Assembly (NCBI GenBank): GCA_017471125.1
Contig: JAFUWR010000005.1
Location: 1 to 16,579, forward strand
DNA from: Clostridia bacterium
Lineage (GTDB): Bacteria; Bacillota; Clostridia; Christensenellales; Aristaeellaceae
Direction of reading: 5' to 3'
DNA: 16,579 nt
Shown here: positions 1-7,083 of the stretch, in pieces
How the letters are laid out: every line of letters starts with the position of its first letter
Position numbering within the stretch: the first letter of the stretch is position 1
The notes under the pieces: model-generated
What the model was told of the DNA's origin: nothing
Seen by the model: only the letters and a program-made list of their open reading frames with translations
The model's database searches: none
Position numbers and translations under genes: made by a program

Positions 1-231
1 CACCAGGCACCAGGCATCAGTCCAATACCTGCTGCCGCGTGCAAACGTGACCCCCTTGCCTCCCCTTTCAGGGGAGGTGCCGAGCAAAGCGAGGCGGAGA
101 GGTCGTTCCCCGTAGGGGCGCTGCCCCCAGCGCCCGTCAGGCTCCCCTGCGCAGGGGGAGCTGTTAGCGAAGCTGACTGAGGGGGCGCTTGTAGGGGCGG
201 CGTTGCGCCGCCCGCCCGATAGGAGCCGATC
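1..231. repeat. Gene-free spacer filled with dispersed palindromic repeats
   Basis: No gene is supported here. The spacer begins with a heptad tandem (CCAGGCA at 3-9 and 10-16, then TCAG). At about 54-103 lies a hairpin element: CCTCCCCT (59-66) pairs with AGGGGAGG (70-77) around a 3-nt loop, followed by a GC-rich tail ending GGAGAGG. A second, related hairpin with a tail containing TTAGCGAAGCTGA lies at about 138-185. A third palindrome, GGGCGGCG (195-202) and CGCCGCCC (206-213), sits just upstream of the rsmH ribosome binding site. The 54-103 element recurs near the right end of the window. No convincing sigma-A promoter was found, so rsmH transcription may start upstream of the window. Confidence 0.75.
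221..225 (+). promoter_or_regulatory. Ribosome binding site of rsmH
   Basis: AGGAG lies 6 nt before the ATG at 232 and fixes this start. It is preceded by the 8-bp GC hairpin at 195-213, which leaves the site itself single stranded. Confidence 0.7.
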
Positions 232-1194
232 ATGTCATTTTATCACCTTCCCGTCCTGCTGAAAGAATGTCTGGACGGGTTAAATATTCGCCCGGACGGG
301 GCGTATCTGGACTGCACGCTGGGCGGGGCGGGCCACTCGTCGGAGATATTGAAGCGTCTGACCACGGGCCGTCTCATCGGCATCGACCGGGACGCGGACG
401 CCATCGAGGCCGCCGCGGCGCGGCTTGCCGCGGTGGGTTCCCCGGCGGCGTTCACCGCCCTGCGGGGCAACTTCCACGACGCGCCGACGCTTTTGCGTGA
501 CGCGGGCTTCACCGATGGGCTAAACGGCATACTGATCGACCTGGGCGTGTCGTCCCATCAATTAGATGTTCGGGAGCGGGGCTTCTCCTATCACGACGAC
601 GCGCCGCTGGACATGCGGATGGACCAGAGCCAGGCGCTGTCGGCCCGCGACATCGTGAATACGTGGTCCGAGGACGAATTAGCCCGCATCCTCCGGGACT
701 ACGGCGAGGAGAAGTGGGCGCGGCAGATCGCGCGGGTCATCTGCGACCGGCGAAAGGCCGCCCCCATCGAGCGCACGTCCCAGCTCGTGGACATGGTGGA
801 CGCCGCCATCCCCAAGAAATTCCGGCAGGGCGACGGCTCCCACCCGGCGCGGCGCACGTTCCAGGCCCTGCGCATCGCCGTCAACGACGAGCTGGAGCCG
901 CTGGAGCCCGCGCTTCGGGCGCTGTCAGAGCTGCTTAAACCCGGCGGGCGGCTGTGCGTCATCACCTTCCACTCGCTGGAGGACCGCATCGTCAAGAACA
1001 CCTTCCGCAATCTGGCCGACCCCTGCACCTGCCCCAGGTCCTTCCCGGTGTGCGTTTGCGGCAAAAAGCCCACGGTGAAGCTGGTCACCCGCAAGCCCAT
1101 CACCGCAAGCGACGCGGAATTGGCCCAAAACCCGCGGTCCCGGAGCGCCAGCCTGCGGATCGTCGAAAAACTGCCGGGCAGGGAGGCTGACTAA
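232..1194 (+). CDS. rsmH: 16S rRNA (cytosine-1402-N4)-methyltransferase RsmH
   Basis: This SAM-dependent enzyme (old name MraW) methylates N4 of C1402 in helix 44 of 16S rRNA, near the ribosomal P site, in the cytoplasm. The 320-residue product has the family length and motifs: HLPVLLKE (5-12), SAM-binding LDCTLGGAGHS (26-36), GIDRDADA (50-57), GILIDLGVSSHQLD (99-112), PLDMRMD (125-131), HPARRTFQALR (204-214), FHSLEDRIVK (246-255) and a C-terminal NPRSRSASLR. Two CxC pairs (C265/C267, C274/C276) form the cysteine cluster common in Firmicutes homologues. The gene usually sits in the dcw cell-division cluster after mraZ and before ftsL and ftsI. Here none of those is present and it heads an RNA-modification gene run instead. 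The next gene starts 1 nt after the stop. Confidence 0.97.
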   Translation: MSFYHLPVLLKECLDGLNIRPDGAYLDCTLGGAGHSSEILKRLTTGRLIGIDRDADAIEAAAARLAAVGSPAAFTALRGNFHDAPTLLRDAGFTDGLNGILIDLGVSSHQLDVRERGFSYHDDAPLDMRMDQSQALSARDIVNTWSEDELARILRDYGEEKWARQIARVICDRRKAAPIERTSQLVDMVDAAIPKKFRQGDGSHPARRTFQALRIAVNDELEPLEPALRALSELLKPGGRLCVITFHSLEDRIVKNTFRNLADPCTCPRSFPVCVCGKKPTVKLVTRKPITASDAELAQNPRSRSASLRIVEKLPGREAD

Positions 1195-1195
1195 C

Positions 1196-1573
1196 ATGAA
1201 CAGCGCCAACGGCATCCCCTTTCACTACGTTCTGGATTTGTTCAGGCACGATGCGGGCATTGATGAGACGACCTTTTGGTTTACCGGGGAAGCGCCGGGA
1301 GAGCAGCACTATTTGGGCTGCCTGCCGGAGGGACCGCACCCGAAGACGCCCTATTGGGCGGGCTACTGTGACCTCGCCGAGGGCTTTGACTGCGCCACGG
1401 CGGAGGATCTGTTCGATGCGCCCATCTTCGGCGGAAGATCGCTGAAAGAGCGCTGGCACGAGGTCAACATCCACGAATTCGGCTACGTGCCCATCGACGA
1501 ATACATTCGCTGGCATAGCGATGAGTTCCCATTTGAATCCTATCTGAACGGAGATGGCCATGAGATACCTTGA
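1196..1573 (+). CDS. Unrecognised 125-residue acidic protein
   Basis: I do not recognise the family. The product is soluble, with no signal peptide or membrane helix, and is acidic and rich in Trp, Tyr, Phe and His. Its densest aromatic and acidic stretch is residues 46-90, containing YWAGYCDLAEGF and GGRSLKERW. Start choice: GGGAGG at 1181-1186 is 9 nt before the ATG, and the gene begins 1 nt after the rsmH stop. Its end overlaps the next start by 14 nt, so it is probably translationally coupled on both sides. Position and spacing argue that it is a real gene co-expressed with the rRNA and tRNA modification enzymes; a role as an accessory or partner protein would be a guess. Base composition matches the neighbours except for a slightly AT-richer 3' end. 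Confidence 0.75.
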   Translation: MNSANGIPFHYVLDLFRHDAGIDETTFWFTGEAPGEQHYLGCLPEGPHPKTPYWAGYCDLAEGFDCATAEDLFDAPIFGGRSLKERWHEVNIHEFGYVPIDEYIRWHSDEFPFESYLNGDGHEIP

Positions 1574-2642
1574 GACCCCCTCCGCCGCCATCCCGCTGCC
1601 CGCCTTCTTCCCGGACGCCACCTACGGCGCCATCCGGGCGGGGGCCTTTGAGGACGTGTACGCGGCGGGGCTGGCCGGCTGCGAGATGAACAGTTACCAC
1701 CTGATGACCAAGCCCGGCGCGAAGCTCGTCAAGTCCCTGGGCGGGCTCCACGGCTTCACCGGCTATCGGGGGGCCATACTCACCGACTCCGGCGGCTTCC
1801 AGCTTTACTCGCTCATCCGCGAGAACCCGGACTACGGCGAGGTGCGGGACAAGGAGATCATCTTCCGCCCCGACATGGGGAAGGAAAAGCTGACCTTCAC
1901 CCCGGAGAAGTGCATCCAGGTGCAGTTCCAGTACGGGTCCGACATCATGATGGCGCTGGACATGTGCACCCACCCGGACGACCCCGTCGAGGTCCAGCGG
2001 CGAAGCGTGGAGCTGACGGTGAAGTGGGGGGAGCGCTGCCGGGCGGAATTCGACAAGCTGGCGAAGAAGATGGAGAAGAAGCCCCTGCTGTTCGGCATCG
2101 TGCAGGGGGGCAGCGACCCGGACCTGCGGATGGAATGTGGGCGGCGCCTCGAGGCCATCGGCTTCGACGGCTACGGCTTCGGCGGCTGGCCGCTGGACCA
2201 GACCGGCGCGTTCCGGCTGGACATCTTGAAGATGGCCGCGGACGCCATGCCCGACGGCAAGGTGAAATACGCCATGGGCCTGGGCCGTCCCGAGGAGATC
2301 GCCGCGCTGGTGGAGATGGGCTACACGCTGTTCGACTGCGTCATCCCCACCCGGGAAGCGCGGCACCAGCGGCTGTACACCTGGGTCCCCGGCATGGACA
2401 CCCCCGAGGGCGTGCGGCGCGGGGACGGGAAGTTCTACAAGTTCCTCTACATCCTCGACGACGACCACCGGCGGGAGGCCGGTCCCGTGGACGAGCGCTG
2501 CGACTGCCTGCTGTGCAAGCACCATTCCCGGGCCTACCTGCACCACCTGTTCAAGGTGGGCGACCCCTACGCCCTGCGGCTGGCGACGGCCCACAACCTG
2601 CGGTTCTACGGGCGGTTGATGGAGTTATTGGCCGATGGGTGA
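1560..2642 (+). CDS. Divergent queuine/preQ1 tRNA-guanine transglycosylase-like protein (TGT family)
   Basis: TGT enzymes exchange a guanine base of tRNA (G34 in bacteria) for a 7-deazaguanine. All catalytic landmarks are present, numbered from the ATG at 1560: DSGGFQ (76-81) with the general acid/base Asp, substrate Asp134, GIVQGG (179-184), nucleophile Asp259 in FDCVIPTR, and the zinc site C314-x-C316-x2-C319 with His345 at the standard spacing. Length is about 360 residues, slightly shorter than canonical TGT. The base-recognition loop, VGGLAVGE in E. coli, reads FGGWPLDQ (207-214), and the segment after the nucleophile carries extra residues, so the accepted base may differ. The ATG at 1560 is preferred over 1554 because GGAG (1550-1553) is then 6 nt away. 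The gene overlaps the genes on both sides (14 and 8 nt). It could be a queuine-salvage variant; the usual tgt may lie elsewhere in the genome. Confidence 0.87.
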   Translation: MRYLETPSAAIPLPAFFPDATYGAIRAGAFEDVYAAGLAGCEMNSYHLMTKPGAKLVKSLGGLHGFTGYRGAILTDSGGFQLYSLIRENPDYGEVRDKEIIFRPDMGKEKLTFTPEKCIQVQFQYGSDIMMALDMCTHPDDPVEVQRRSVELTVKWGERCRAEFDKLAKKMEKKPLLFGIVQGGSDPDLRMECGRRLEAIGFDGYGFGGWPLDQTGAFRLDILKMAADAMPDGKVKYAMGLGRPEEIAALVEMGYTLFDCVIPTREARHQRLYTWVPGMDTPEGVRRGDGKFYKFLYILDDDHRREAGPVDERCDCLLCKHHSRAYLHHLFKVGDPYALRLATAHNLRFYGRLMELLADG

Positions 2643-3420
2643 GGTATCATTGGAGAAGCTGCTCCAGTCCAAGAAGTACCGGGACGTGTGCCCGGACACC
2701 GTGCGGCGGGTGTGGGGCGAGTGCACGAAGAAGTATAAGAAGCCCAAGGACGTGGACAAGGCCGCCCGGGAGGCGTTGCACGGCATCACCGGCGCGTTTT
2801 TGACCCCCGCCGAGGCGCGGGAGATCGCCTGGGCGATGCAGGCGTGGGCCGTCGGCGGGCGCACCGACGCGCAGCTTGAGAACGTGCTGAACAAGCACGC
2901 CTCCACCCGGGAGCGCCTGCCGATCCCGGAAATGGACGCTTTATACGCCCGAATCTTTGAGATCACGGGCAAAACCGACCGAGTTCTGGATCTGGCCTGC
3001 GGCATCAACCCCATCTACCTGGGCGCGCGGGGCATAAAAGCGACCGGAGTCGATATTTCACAGACCGTAGTCGGGTTTATAAATACTTTCCGGGATAGCT
3101 ACGGCATGCCGGTGGAAGCTATATGCGCCGACCTGCTGTGCCCCGATGCCATCCCCCGGGAGCGCTTCGACGTGGCCCTGCTGTTCAAGGCGCTGCCCCT
3201 GCTGGAACGCCAGCGGTCGGGCGCGGCGGCGGACGTGATGGGGGCCATCGACGCCAAATACATCGTCGCCTCGTTTCCGACCCGCACCCTGGGCGGGCGC
3301 AACGTGGGCATGGCGGCGCACTACGCCGAGTGGATGGCGGGCCACCTGCCCCGGGATCGCGCAGTGGCGGGCCGGTTCGAGACGGGGAACGAGCTTTTCT
3401 ATATTTTGAAGGAGATCTGA
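2635..3420 (+). CDS. 16S rRNA (guanine-1405-N7)-methyltransferase, Rmt/Arm family (aminoglycoside-resistance type)
   Basis: Known members methylate N7 of G1405 in helix 44 of 16S rRNA and confer high-level resistance to 4,6-disubstituted 2-deoxystreptamine aminoglycosides. The 261-residue product aligns with RmtB over its whole length (comparison from memory, no search run): N-terminal 30S-docking region with KKYRDVCPDTVRRV (13-26) and LHGITGAFLTP (48-58), the diagnostic HASTRERL (88-95), SAM-binding LDLACGINP (118-126), DVALLFKALPLLE (179-191), SFPTRTLGGRNVGM (213-226) and the C-terminal ETGNELFYILKE. No truncation or frameshift is seen. The start overlaps the TGT-like gene by 8 nt, with GGAG 10 nt upstream, and rsmI follows after 1 nt. 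Embedding among core rRNA genes suggests a resident chromosomal gene rather than a recent cassette. An AT-richer patch covers the Rossmann-fold part (about 2935-3125). Actual resistance is inferred, not shown. Confidence 0.92.
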   Translation: MGEVSLEKLLQSKKYRDVCPDTVRRVWGECTKKYKKPKDVDKAAREALHGITGAFLTPAEAREIAWAMQAWAVGGRTDAQLENVLNKHASTRERLPIPEMDALYARIFEITGKTDRVLDLACGINPIYLGARGIKATGVDISQTVVGFINTFRDSYGMPVEAICADLLCPDAIPRERFDVALLFKALPLLERQRSGAAADVMGAIDAKYIVASFPTRTLGGRNVGMAAHYAEWMAGHLPRDRAVAGRFETGNELFYILKEI

Positions 3421-3421
3421 C

Positions 3422-4279
3422 ATGTCGAGGCTCTACGTGGTGGCGACGCCCATCGGCAACCTGAACGACCTGACGCCCCGGATGCGGGCGGCGCTGGAGG
3501 CGGCGGACCTGATCGCCGCCGAGGACACGCGGGTGACGATGAAGCTGCTGAACCAGTTCGACCTGCACCGGCCGATGGTGTCCTGCCACCGACACAACGA
3601 GGAGCAGAAGGCCCCGCAGATCGTGGAGCGGATGCTCGCCGAGGACCTGACCGTGGCGCTGACCTGCGACGCGGGCACGCCGGGCATCTCGGACCCCGGC
3701 CACCTGCTGGTGCGGGCCTGCTGGGCGGCGGGCGTGCCGGTGGAGCCGGTGTGCGGGCCGTCGGCGGTGGTGACGTGCCTGTCGGCCTCCGGGTTCGACG
3801 CCCGGGAGTTCGCCTTCTACGGCTTCCTGCCCCGGGAGAAGAAGGCGCTGAACGACAAGCTGGACGCCATCCACCGGGCGGGCGTGCCGGTGTTCGTGCT
3901 GTACGAGTCGCCCCACCGCGTGGTGGAGCTGGTCAGCGCGCTGGCGGAAAAGTGGCCCGCGTGCATGCTGTGCGTGTGCAGCGACCTGACGAAGAAGTTC
4001 GAGCGCATCTACCGTGGCCCCGCGCCGGAGGTGCTCAAGCAGCTGGAAGCCAACCCCGGCGTGGAGAAGGGGGAGTACTGCCTGGCCGTGGACGTGTCCA
4101 TGCTGCCGCCCCCGCCCGTCGAGGCCGCGCGGGTGGACGTGACCGCATGGATGCTCGCCCGCATACTCGACGGCGCGTCCATCCGCGACGCCGCCGACGC
4201 CGCGCTGGCGGCGGGCTATCCTCGCAACGAAGCGTACCGGGCGAAGGTCAAAATCGGGGAAATGTTCGAGGAGGAATGA
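3422..4279 (+). CDS. rsmI: 16S rRNA (cytidine-1402-2'-O)-methyltransferase RsmI
   Basis: RsmI methylates the ribose 2'-OH of C1402, the same nucleotide whose base is methylated by RsmH, giving m4Cm1402. The 285-residue product carries the tetrapyrrole-methylase fold signatures of the family: VATPIGNL (7-14), AEDTR (33-37), CDAGTPGISDPG (82-93), CGPSA (111-115), FYGFLP (132-137), YESPHR (161-166) and TKKFER (190-195), with a C-terminal helical region (about 236-283) like the RsmI HTH domain. A strong AAGGAG (3409-3414) lies 7 nt before the ATG and overlaps the end of the upstream methyltransferase gene. The gene follows that gene by 1 nt and closes the operon. Its stop codon lies inside a 30-bp perfect palindrome. 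Confidence 0.97.
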   Translation: MSRLYVVATPIGNLNDLTPRMRAALEAADLIAAEDTRVTMKLLNQFDLHRPMVSCHRHNEEQKAPQIVERMLAEDLTVALTCDAGTPGISDPGHLLVRACWAAGVPVEPVCGPSAVVTCLSASGFDAREFAFYGFLPREKKALNDKLDAIHRAGVPVFVLYESPHRVVELVSALAEKWPACMLCVCSDLTKKFERIYRGPAPEVLKQLEANPGVEKGEYCLAVDVSMLPPPPVEAARVDVTAWMLARILDGASIRDAADAALAAGYPRNEAYRAKVKIGEMFEEE

Positions 4280-4297
4280 CGCGCGTCATTCCTCCTC
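4268..4297. terminator. Perfect 15-bp palindrome between convergent genes, spanning the rsmI stop codon
   Basis: Positions 4268-4282 (starting GAGGAGGAATGA) are exactly complementary to 4283-4297, giving a loopless 30-bp palindrome that contains the rsmI TGA. It separates rsmI from the converging sugar operon, which ends at 4306. U-tracts are poor on both sides (only CTCTTGTC on the plus side), so it is a bidirectional transcript-end or mRNA-stabilising hairpin rather than a textbook intrinsic terminator. Confidence 0.6.
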
Positions 4298-4305
4298 TTG
4301 TCATG

Positions 4306-5538
4306 TCAATACTCATCCACCGTCTTGAACAACATTTCAACATTTTCCGGCGGGCAGTCGGGCATGATGTTGTGCACCGTGTTGAACACGAAGCCGCCGC
4401 CGGGCGCGAAGGTCTCGATCATCTGCCGCACGTGATCCCGGACCTGCTCCGGCGTGCCGTGGTTCAGGACGTGGCGCGTATCGCAGCCGCCGCCCCAGAA
4501 GGTGACATCCTTGCCGAATTCCCGCTTCAAGCGGTCGGCCTCCATGTCCTTGGTCACGAACTGCACGGGGTTCAGGATGTCGTAGCCCGCCTCGATCAGG
4601 TCGGGGATCATCCTGTAGATCGAGCCGCAGGAGTGCAGGAAGGTCTTCATCTGCGAGTGCTTGTGGACGTACTCGCACATCTGCTGGTGCCGCGGCTTGA
4701 ACAGGCGGCGATAGATGCTCGGCTGCATGAAGGGGCCGGTGTCCATGCCCAGGTCGTCGCCGAAGCGCAGCACGTCGCACACGTCGCCCACGTACTTGCA
4801 GACCATCTCCAGGCTCTTGAGGTGCCGCTCCAGCAGCGCGTCCAGCAGGCGCTCCACGCCCTCCTCGTCCTCCATGATGTCGCAGAGGAAGTTTTCGATG
4901 CGCCGCAGGAAGGTGCCCCACTCGAACAGGTTGCAGCCGCAAACGATCACGATGGCGCGGTCGGTCTGCGCCCGAAGCGCCAGCGCCCTGCGACGCAGCT
5001 CCGGCCAGAAGTCCGCTTCCGAGGCGTGATCCCAGGGGGAGTGGACCATCGCCTGCCAGAGGATCAGGTCCATCTGCGCGTCCAGGTCGCTCAGGTCCTC
5101 GGGGATCTCCTCGGGGTAGGGGGTGTAGGTGCCGTCGAAGAAGGTCGCGCCGATGGGCATGCGGGCGATCTTGATGCCGTTCTTGTAGACGTTCCAGCTC
5201 CCGTCCGGCTGCCGCTGGGGGTCGAACCAGGTCGGGATCAGCCCGATGCTGCCGTCCGCCAGCGGGAATTCCTTCCAGTGGGCCGGCGTCTCGTTGAAGG
5301 TGCGTCCCACGTCCACCGCGTCGATGTGGAAGTGGTCCAGCACCGCGTCGTCCGGCTGGGCCACCTGCTGCACCACGTCGTAGATCTTCGCGGGGCCGCT
5401 GTTCAGCCCGGTGTGCCGCACCAGGTTGTTGTAGGCGATGGCGGATATGCCGGAGCTGGGCGTCGCGCCCAGGTCCCGGGGAACGTGGTCGGGCTCCACG
5501 TGATTGATCGCTGATAGTATGCGTTCTCTGCTCGTCAT
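4306..5538 (-). CDS. UroD/MtaA-family zinc methyltransferase-like protein
   Basis: This is a uroporphyrinogen decarboxylase superfamily protein of 410 residues, but not HemE: the N-terminal arginine motif of HemE (MRQAGR) is absent. It carries the His-X-Cys...Cys zinc triad of methyltransferases such as MtaA, MtbA and CmuA: HSCG (H302, C304) and GGGCD (C352). A conserved FGDDLGMDTGPFM segment (259-271) is also present. Such proteins transfer methyl groups between corrinoids and thiols, but no corrinoid protein gene is adjacent, so the substrate is unknown. Start: AGGAGG (5547-5552) is 8 nt upstream and overlaps the stop of the ATPase gene, indicating coupling. It is the last gene of the sugar operon, so a role in handling a methylated sugar or aglycone is plausible but inferred. 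Confidence 0.87.
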   Translation of the reverse strand: MTSRERILSAINHVEPDHVPRDLGATPSSGISAIAYNNLVRHTGLNSGPAKIYDVVQQVAQPDDAVLDHFHIDAVDVGRTFNETPAHWKEFPLADGSIGLIPTWFDPQRQPDGSWNVYKNGIKIARMPIGATFFDGTYTPYPEEIPEDLSDLDAQMDLILWQAMVHSPWDHASEADFWPELRRRALALRAQTDRAIVIVCGCNLFEWGTFLRRIENFLCDIMEDEEGVERLLDALLERHLKSLEMVCKYVGDVCDVLRFGDDLGMDTGPFMQPSIYRRLFKPRHQQMCEYVHKHSQMKTFLHSCGSIYRMIPDLIEAGYDILNPVQFVTKDMEADRLKREFGKDVTFWGGGCDTRHVLNHGTPEQVRDHVRQMIETFAPGGGFVFNTVHNIMPDCPPENVEMLFKTVDEY

Positions 5539-5551
5539 GGTAAGGTCCTCC

Positions 5552-7057
5552 TCATGTCATCGCGGCGCCGATCCTCTCGCTGACCTCCGCGTAGCTGTAC
5601 TCCCTGTCGTTCAGGTGGTCGATCTCCGATACGATCTTGTAGTTCTTGAATACCAATATGCGCCGGGCCAGGGTGATCATCTCCGTCATGTCCGACGAGA
5701 TCAGTATGATGGACTTCCCCTCGTTCTTGGCGAGGTCCCAGATCAGCTCGTGGATCTGCCGCTTCGCGCCGACGTCCACGCCCACCGTGGGCTCGTCGAT
5801 GATGAGTATGTCGCAGCCCGCGGCCAGCCATTTGCCGATGGAGACCTTCTGCTGGTTGCCGCCGGAGAGGGACTCCACCCGGGTCTCCTGGGAGGGGGCC
5901 TTGACGTTCATGCGCCCGATCATCTCCCGGGTCACGTCCTTGCAGCGCCGGGGGCTGATGTGGAAGGGCTTGTCCCGGAGCTTGCGCAATATGGGCAGCA
6001 CCATGTTGTCCCGGACGTTGAAGGGCAGGATCAGTCCCTCCTCCTTGCGGTTCTCGGTGACGTAGCCCAGGCCGTACTTCTCCACGGCGTCCCGCAGGCA
6101 GTCGATCTTCGCCGGCTGTCCTTTGATGAGGATGTCGCCGGTGTCCCTCCGATCCGCGCCCACCAGCAGCCGGGCGAACTCCGTGCGCCCCGCGCCGACG
6201 AGGCCGTAGAGACCCAATATCTCGCCCCTGTGGAGCTTGAGCCCCATGTCCTCGAACATGCCGCCCCGGCCGATGTGCCGCGCCTCCAGCACCACCTCGT
6301 CGGAGATGTCCAGCCGCCCCAGGTGCTCGATGTTCTCGCTTCGGCCGATCATCATGCGGACGAGCTCGTCCCGGTCGATGTCGGCCACGTCCCGGGTGCC
6401 GATGACACGGCCGTCCCGGAGCACCGTCACCCGATCGCAGATCTCGAGCACCTCCTCGATCTTGTGGGACACGAAGATGACGCAACGGTCCTCGGCCTTG
6501 AGCCGACGGATGATGCGGAACAGGTTCTGCGCCTCGTACTGGGTCAGCGAGCTGGTGGGCTCGTCCATCAGGATGTACCGCGCGTCGGACGACAGCGCCT
6601 TGGCGATCTGGATGAGCTGCTTCTGCGCGGCGGTCATGCGGCCGATGGCGTCCGTGGGCTTCACGTCCAGCTCCACCATGTCCAGGTAGCGCTGGGCGGT
6701 GTCGTTGATGCGCTTCCAATCCAGCCCGCCGAGGGGACCGCGGAACTGCCCGAGCTTGTCCAATACGATGTTTTCCGCCACCGAGGACTCGGGGATGACC
6801 TGTATCTCCTGGTGGACGATGCTGATGTCGTACTTGGCGGAATCGGAATAGCTCCTGAGCGCGGCCTTCTCGCCGTCCACATACACCGCGCCCGCGTCGG
6901 GCCGGTAGATGCCCGTGATGATCTTCATCAGCGTGGACTTTCCCGCGCCGTTCTCGCCCATCAGCGCGTGGACCTCGCCCTTCTCAAACCGCACGGACAC
7001 GTCGTCCAGCGCCTTGACGCCGGGGAATTCCCGCGTGACGTTCCTGGCTTCCAACAT
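5552..7057 (-). CDS. Sugar ABC transporter ATP-binding protein (RbsA/MglA/XylG type, two ATPase domains)
   Basis: This cytoplasmic ATPase energises a CUT2-type sugar importer. It has two fused nucleotide-binding domains in 501 residues. Domain 1 has Walker A GENGAGKS (34-41), a degenerate signature MTAAQKQL (141-148) and Walker B ILMDEPTSSL (162-171). Domain 2 has the degenerate Walker A GLVGAGRTE (285-293) typical of the family, signature LSGGNQQK (397-404) and Walker B ILIIDEPTVGVD (417-428). The ATG at 7057 is preferred to that at 7066, because GGGAG (7067-7071) is 9 nt from the former and directly abuts the latter. The binding-protein gene lies upstream across a hairpin-containing gap, and the UroD-like gene starts 13 nt after the stop. 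Confidence 0.95.
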   Translation of the reverse strand: MLEARNVTREFPGVKALDDVSVRFEKGEVHALMGENGAGKSTLMKIITGIYRPDAGAVYVDGEKAALRSYSDSAKYDISIVHQEIQVIPESSVAENIVLDKLGQFRGPLGGLDWKRINDTAQRYLDMVELDVKPTDAIGRMTAAQKQLIQIAKALSSDARYILMDEPTSSLTQYEAQNLFRIIRRLKAEDRCVIFVSHKIEEVLEICDRVTVLRDGRVIGTRDVADIDRDELVRMMIGRSENIEHLGRLDISDEVVLEARHIGRGGMFEDMGLKLHRGEILGLYGLVGAGRTEFARLLVGADRRDTGDILIKGQPAKIDCLRDAVEKYGLGYVTENRKEEGLILPFNVRDNMVLPILRKLRDKPFHISPRRCKDVTREMIGRMNVKAPSQETRVESLSGGNQQKVSIGKWLAAGCDILIIDEPTVGVDVGAKRQIHELIWDLAKNEGKSIILISSDMTEMITLARRILVFKNYKIVSEIDHLNDREYSYAEVSERIGAAMT

Positions 7058-7083
7058 ATGCCTCATCTCCCGTGTCGCGTGAT

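Noticed and set aside
232..1194. Start of a dcw cell-division cluster
   Set aside because: No mraZ precedes rsmH and no ftsL or ftsI follows it.
1560..2642. A DpdA-like DNA 7-deazaguanine transferase in a defence island
   Set aside because: The protein keeps the standard TGT zinc-site spacing and catalytic order, and no dpd partner genes, helicase or phage genes are present.
2635..3420. Recent acquisition of the rmt-like gene on a resistance cassette
   Set aside because: No transposase, integrase, attachment site or inverted repeat borders it, and it overlaps the upstream gene by 8 nt.
3751..5514. A 587-codon open frame on the plus strand overlapping rsmI and the UroD-like gene
   Set aside because: It is a GC-driven shadow: its protein is low-complexity in Arg, Gly, Val and His, has no family motifs, and covers two well-supported genes.
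4306..5538. Annotation as HemE uroporphyrinogen decarboxylase
   Set aside because: The HemE N-terminal arginine motif is missing, the zinc-binding HSCG plus GGGCD are of methyltransferase type, and no haem genes are nearby.
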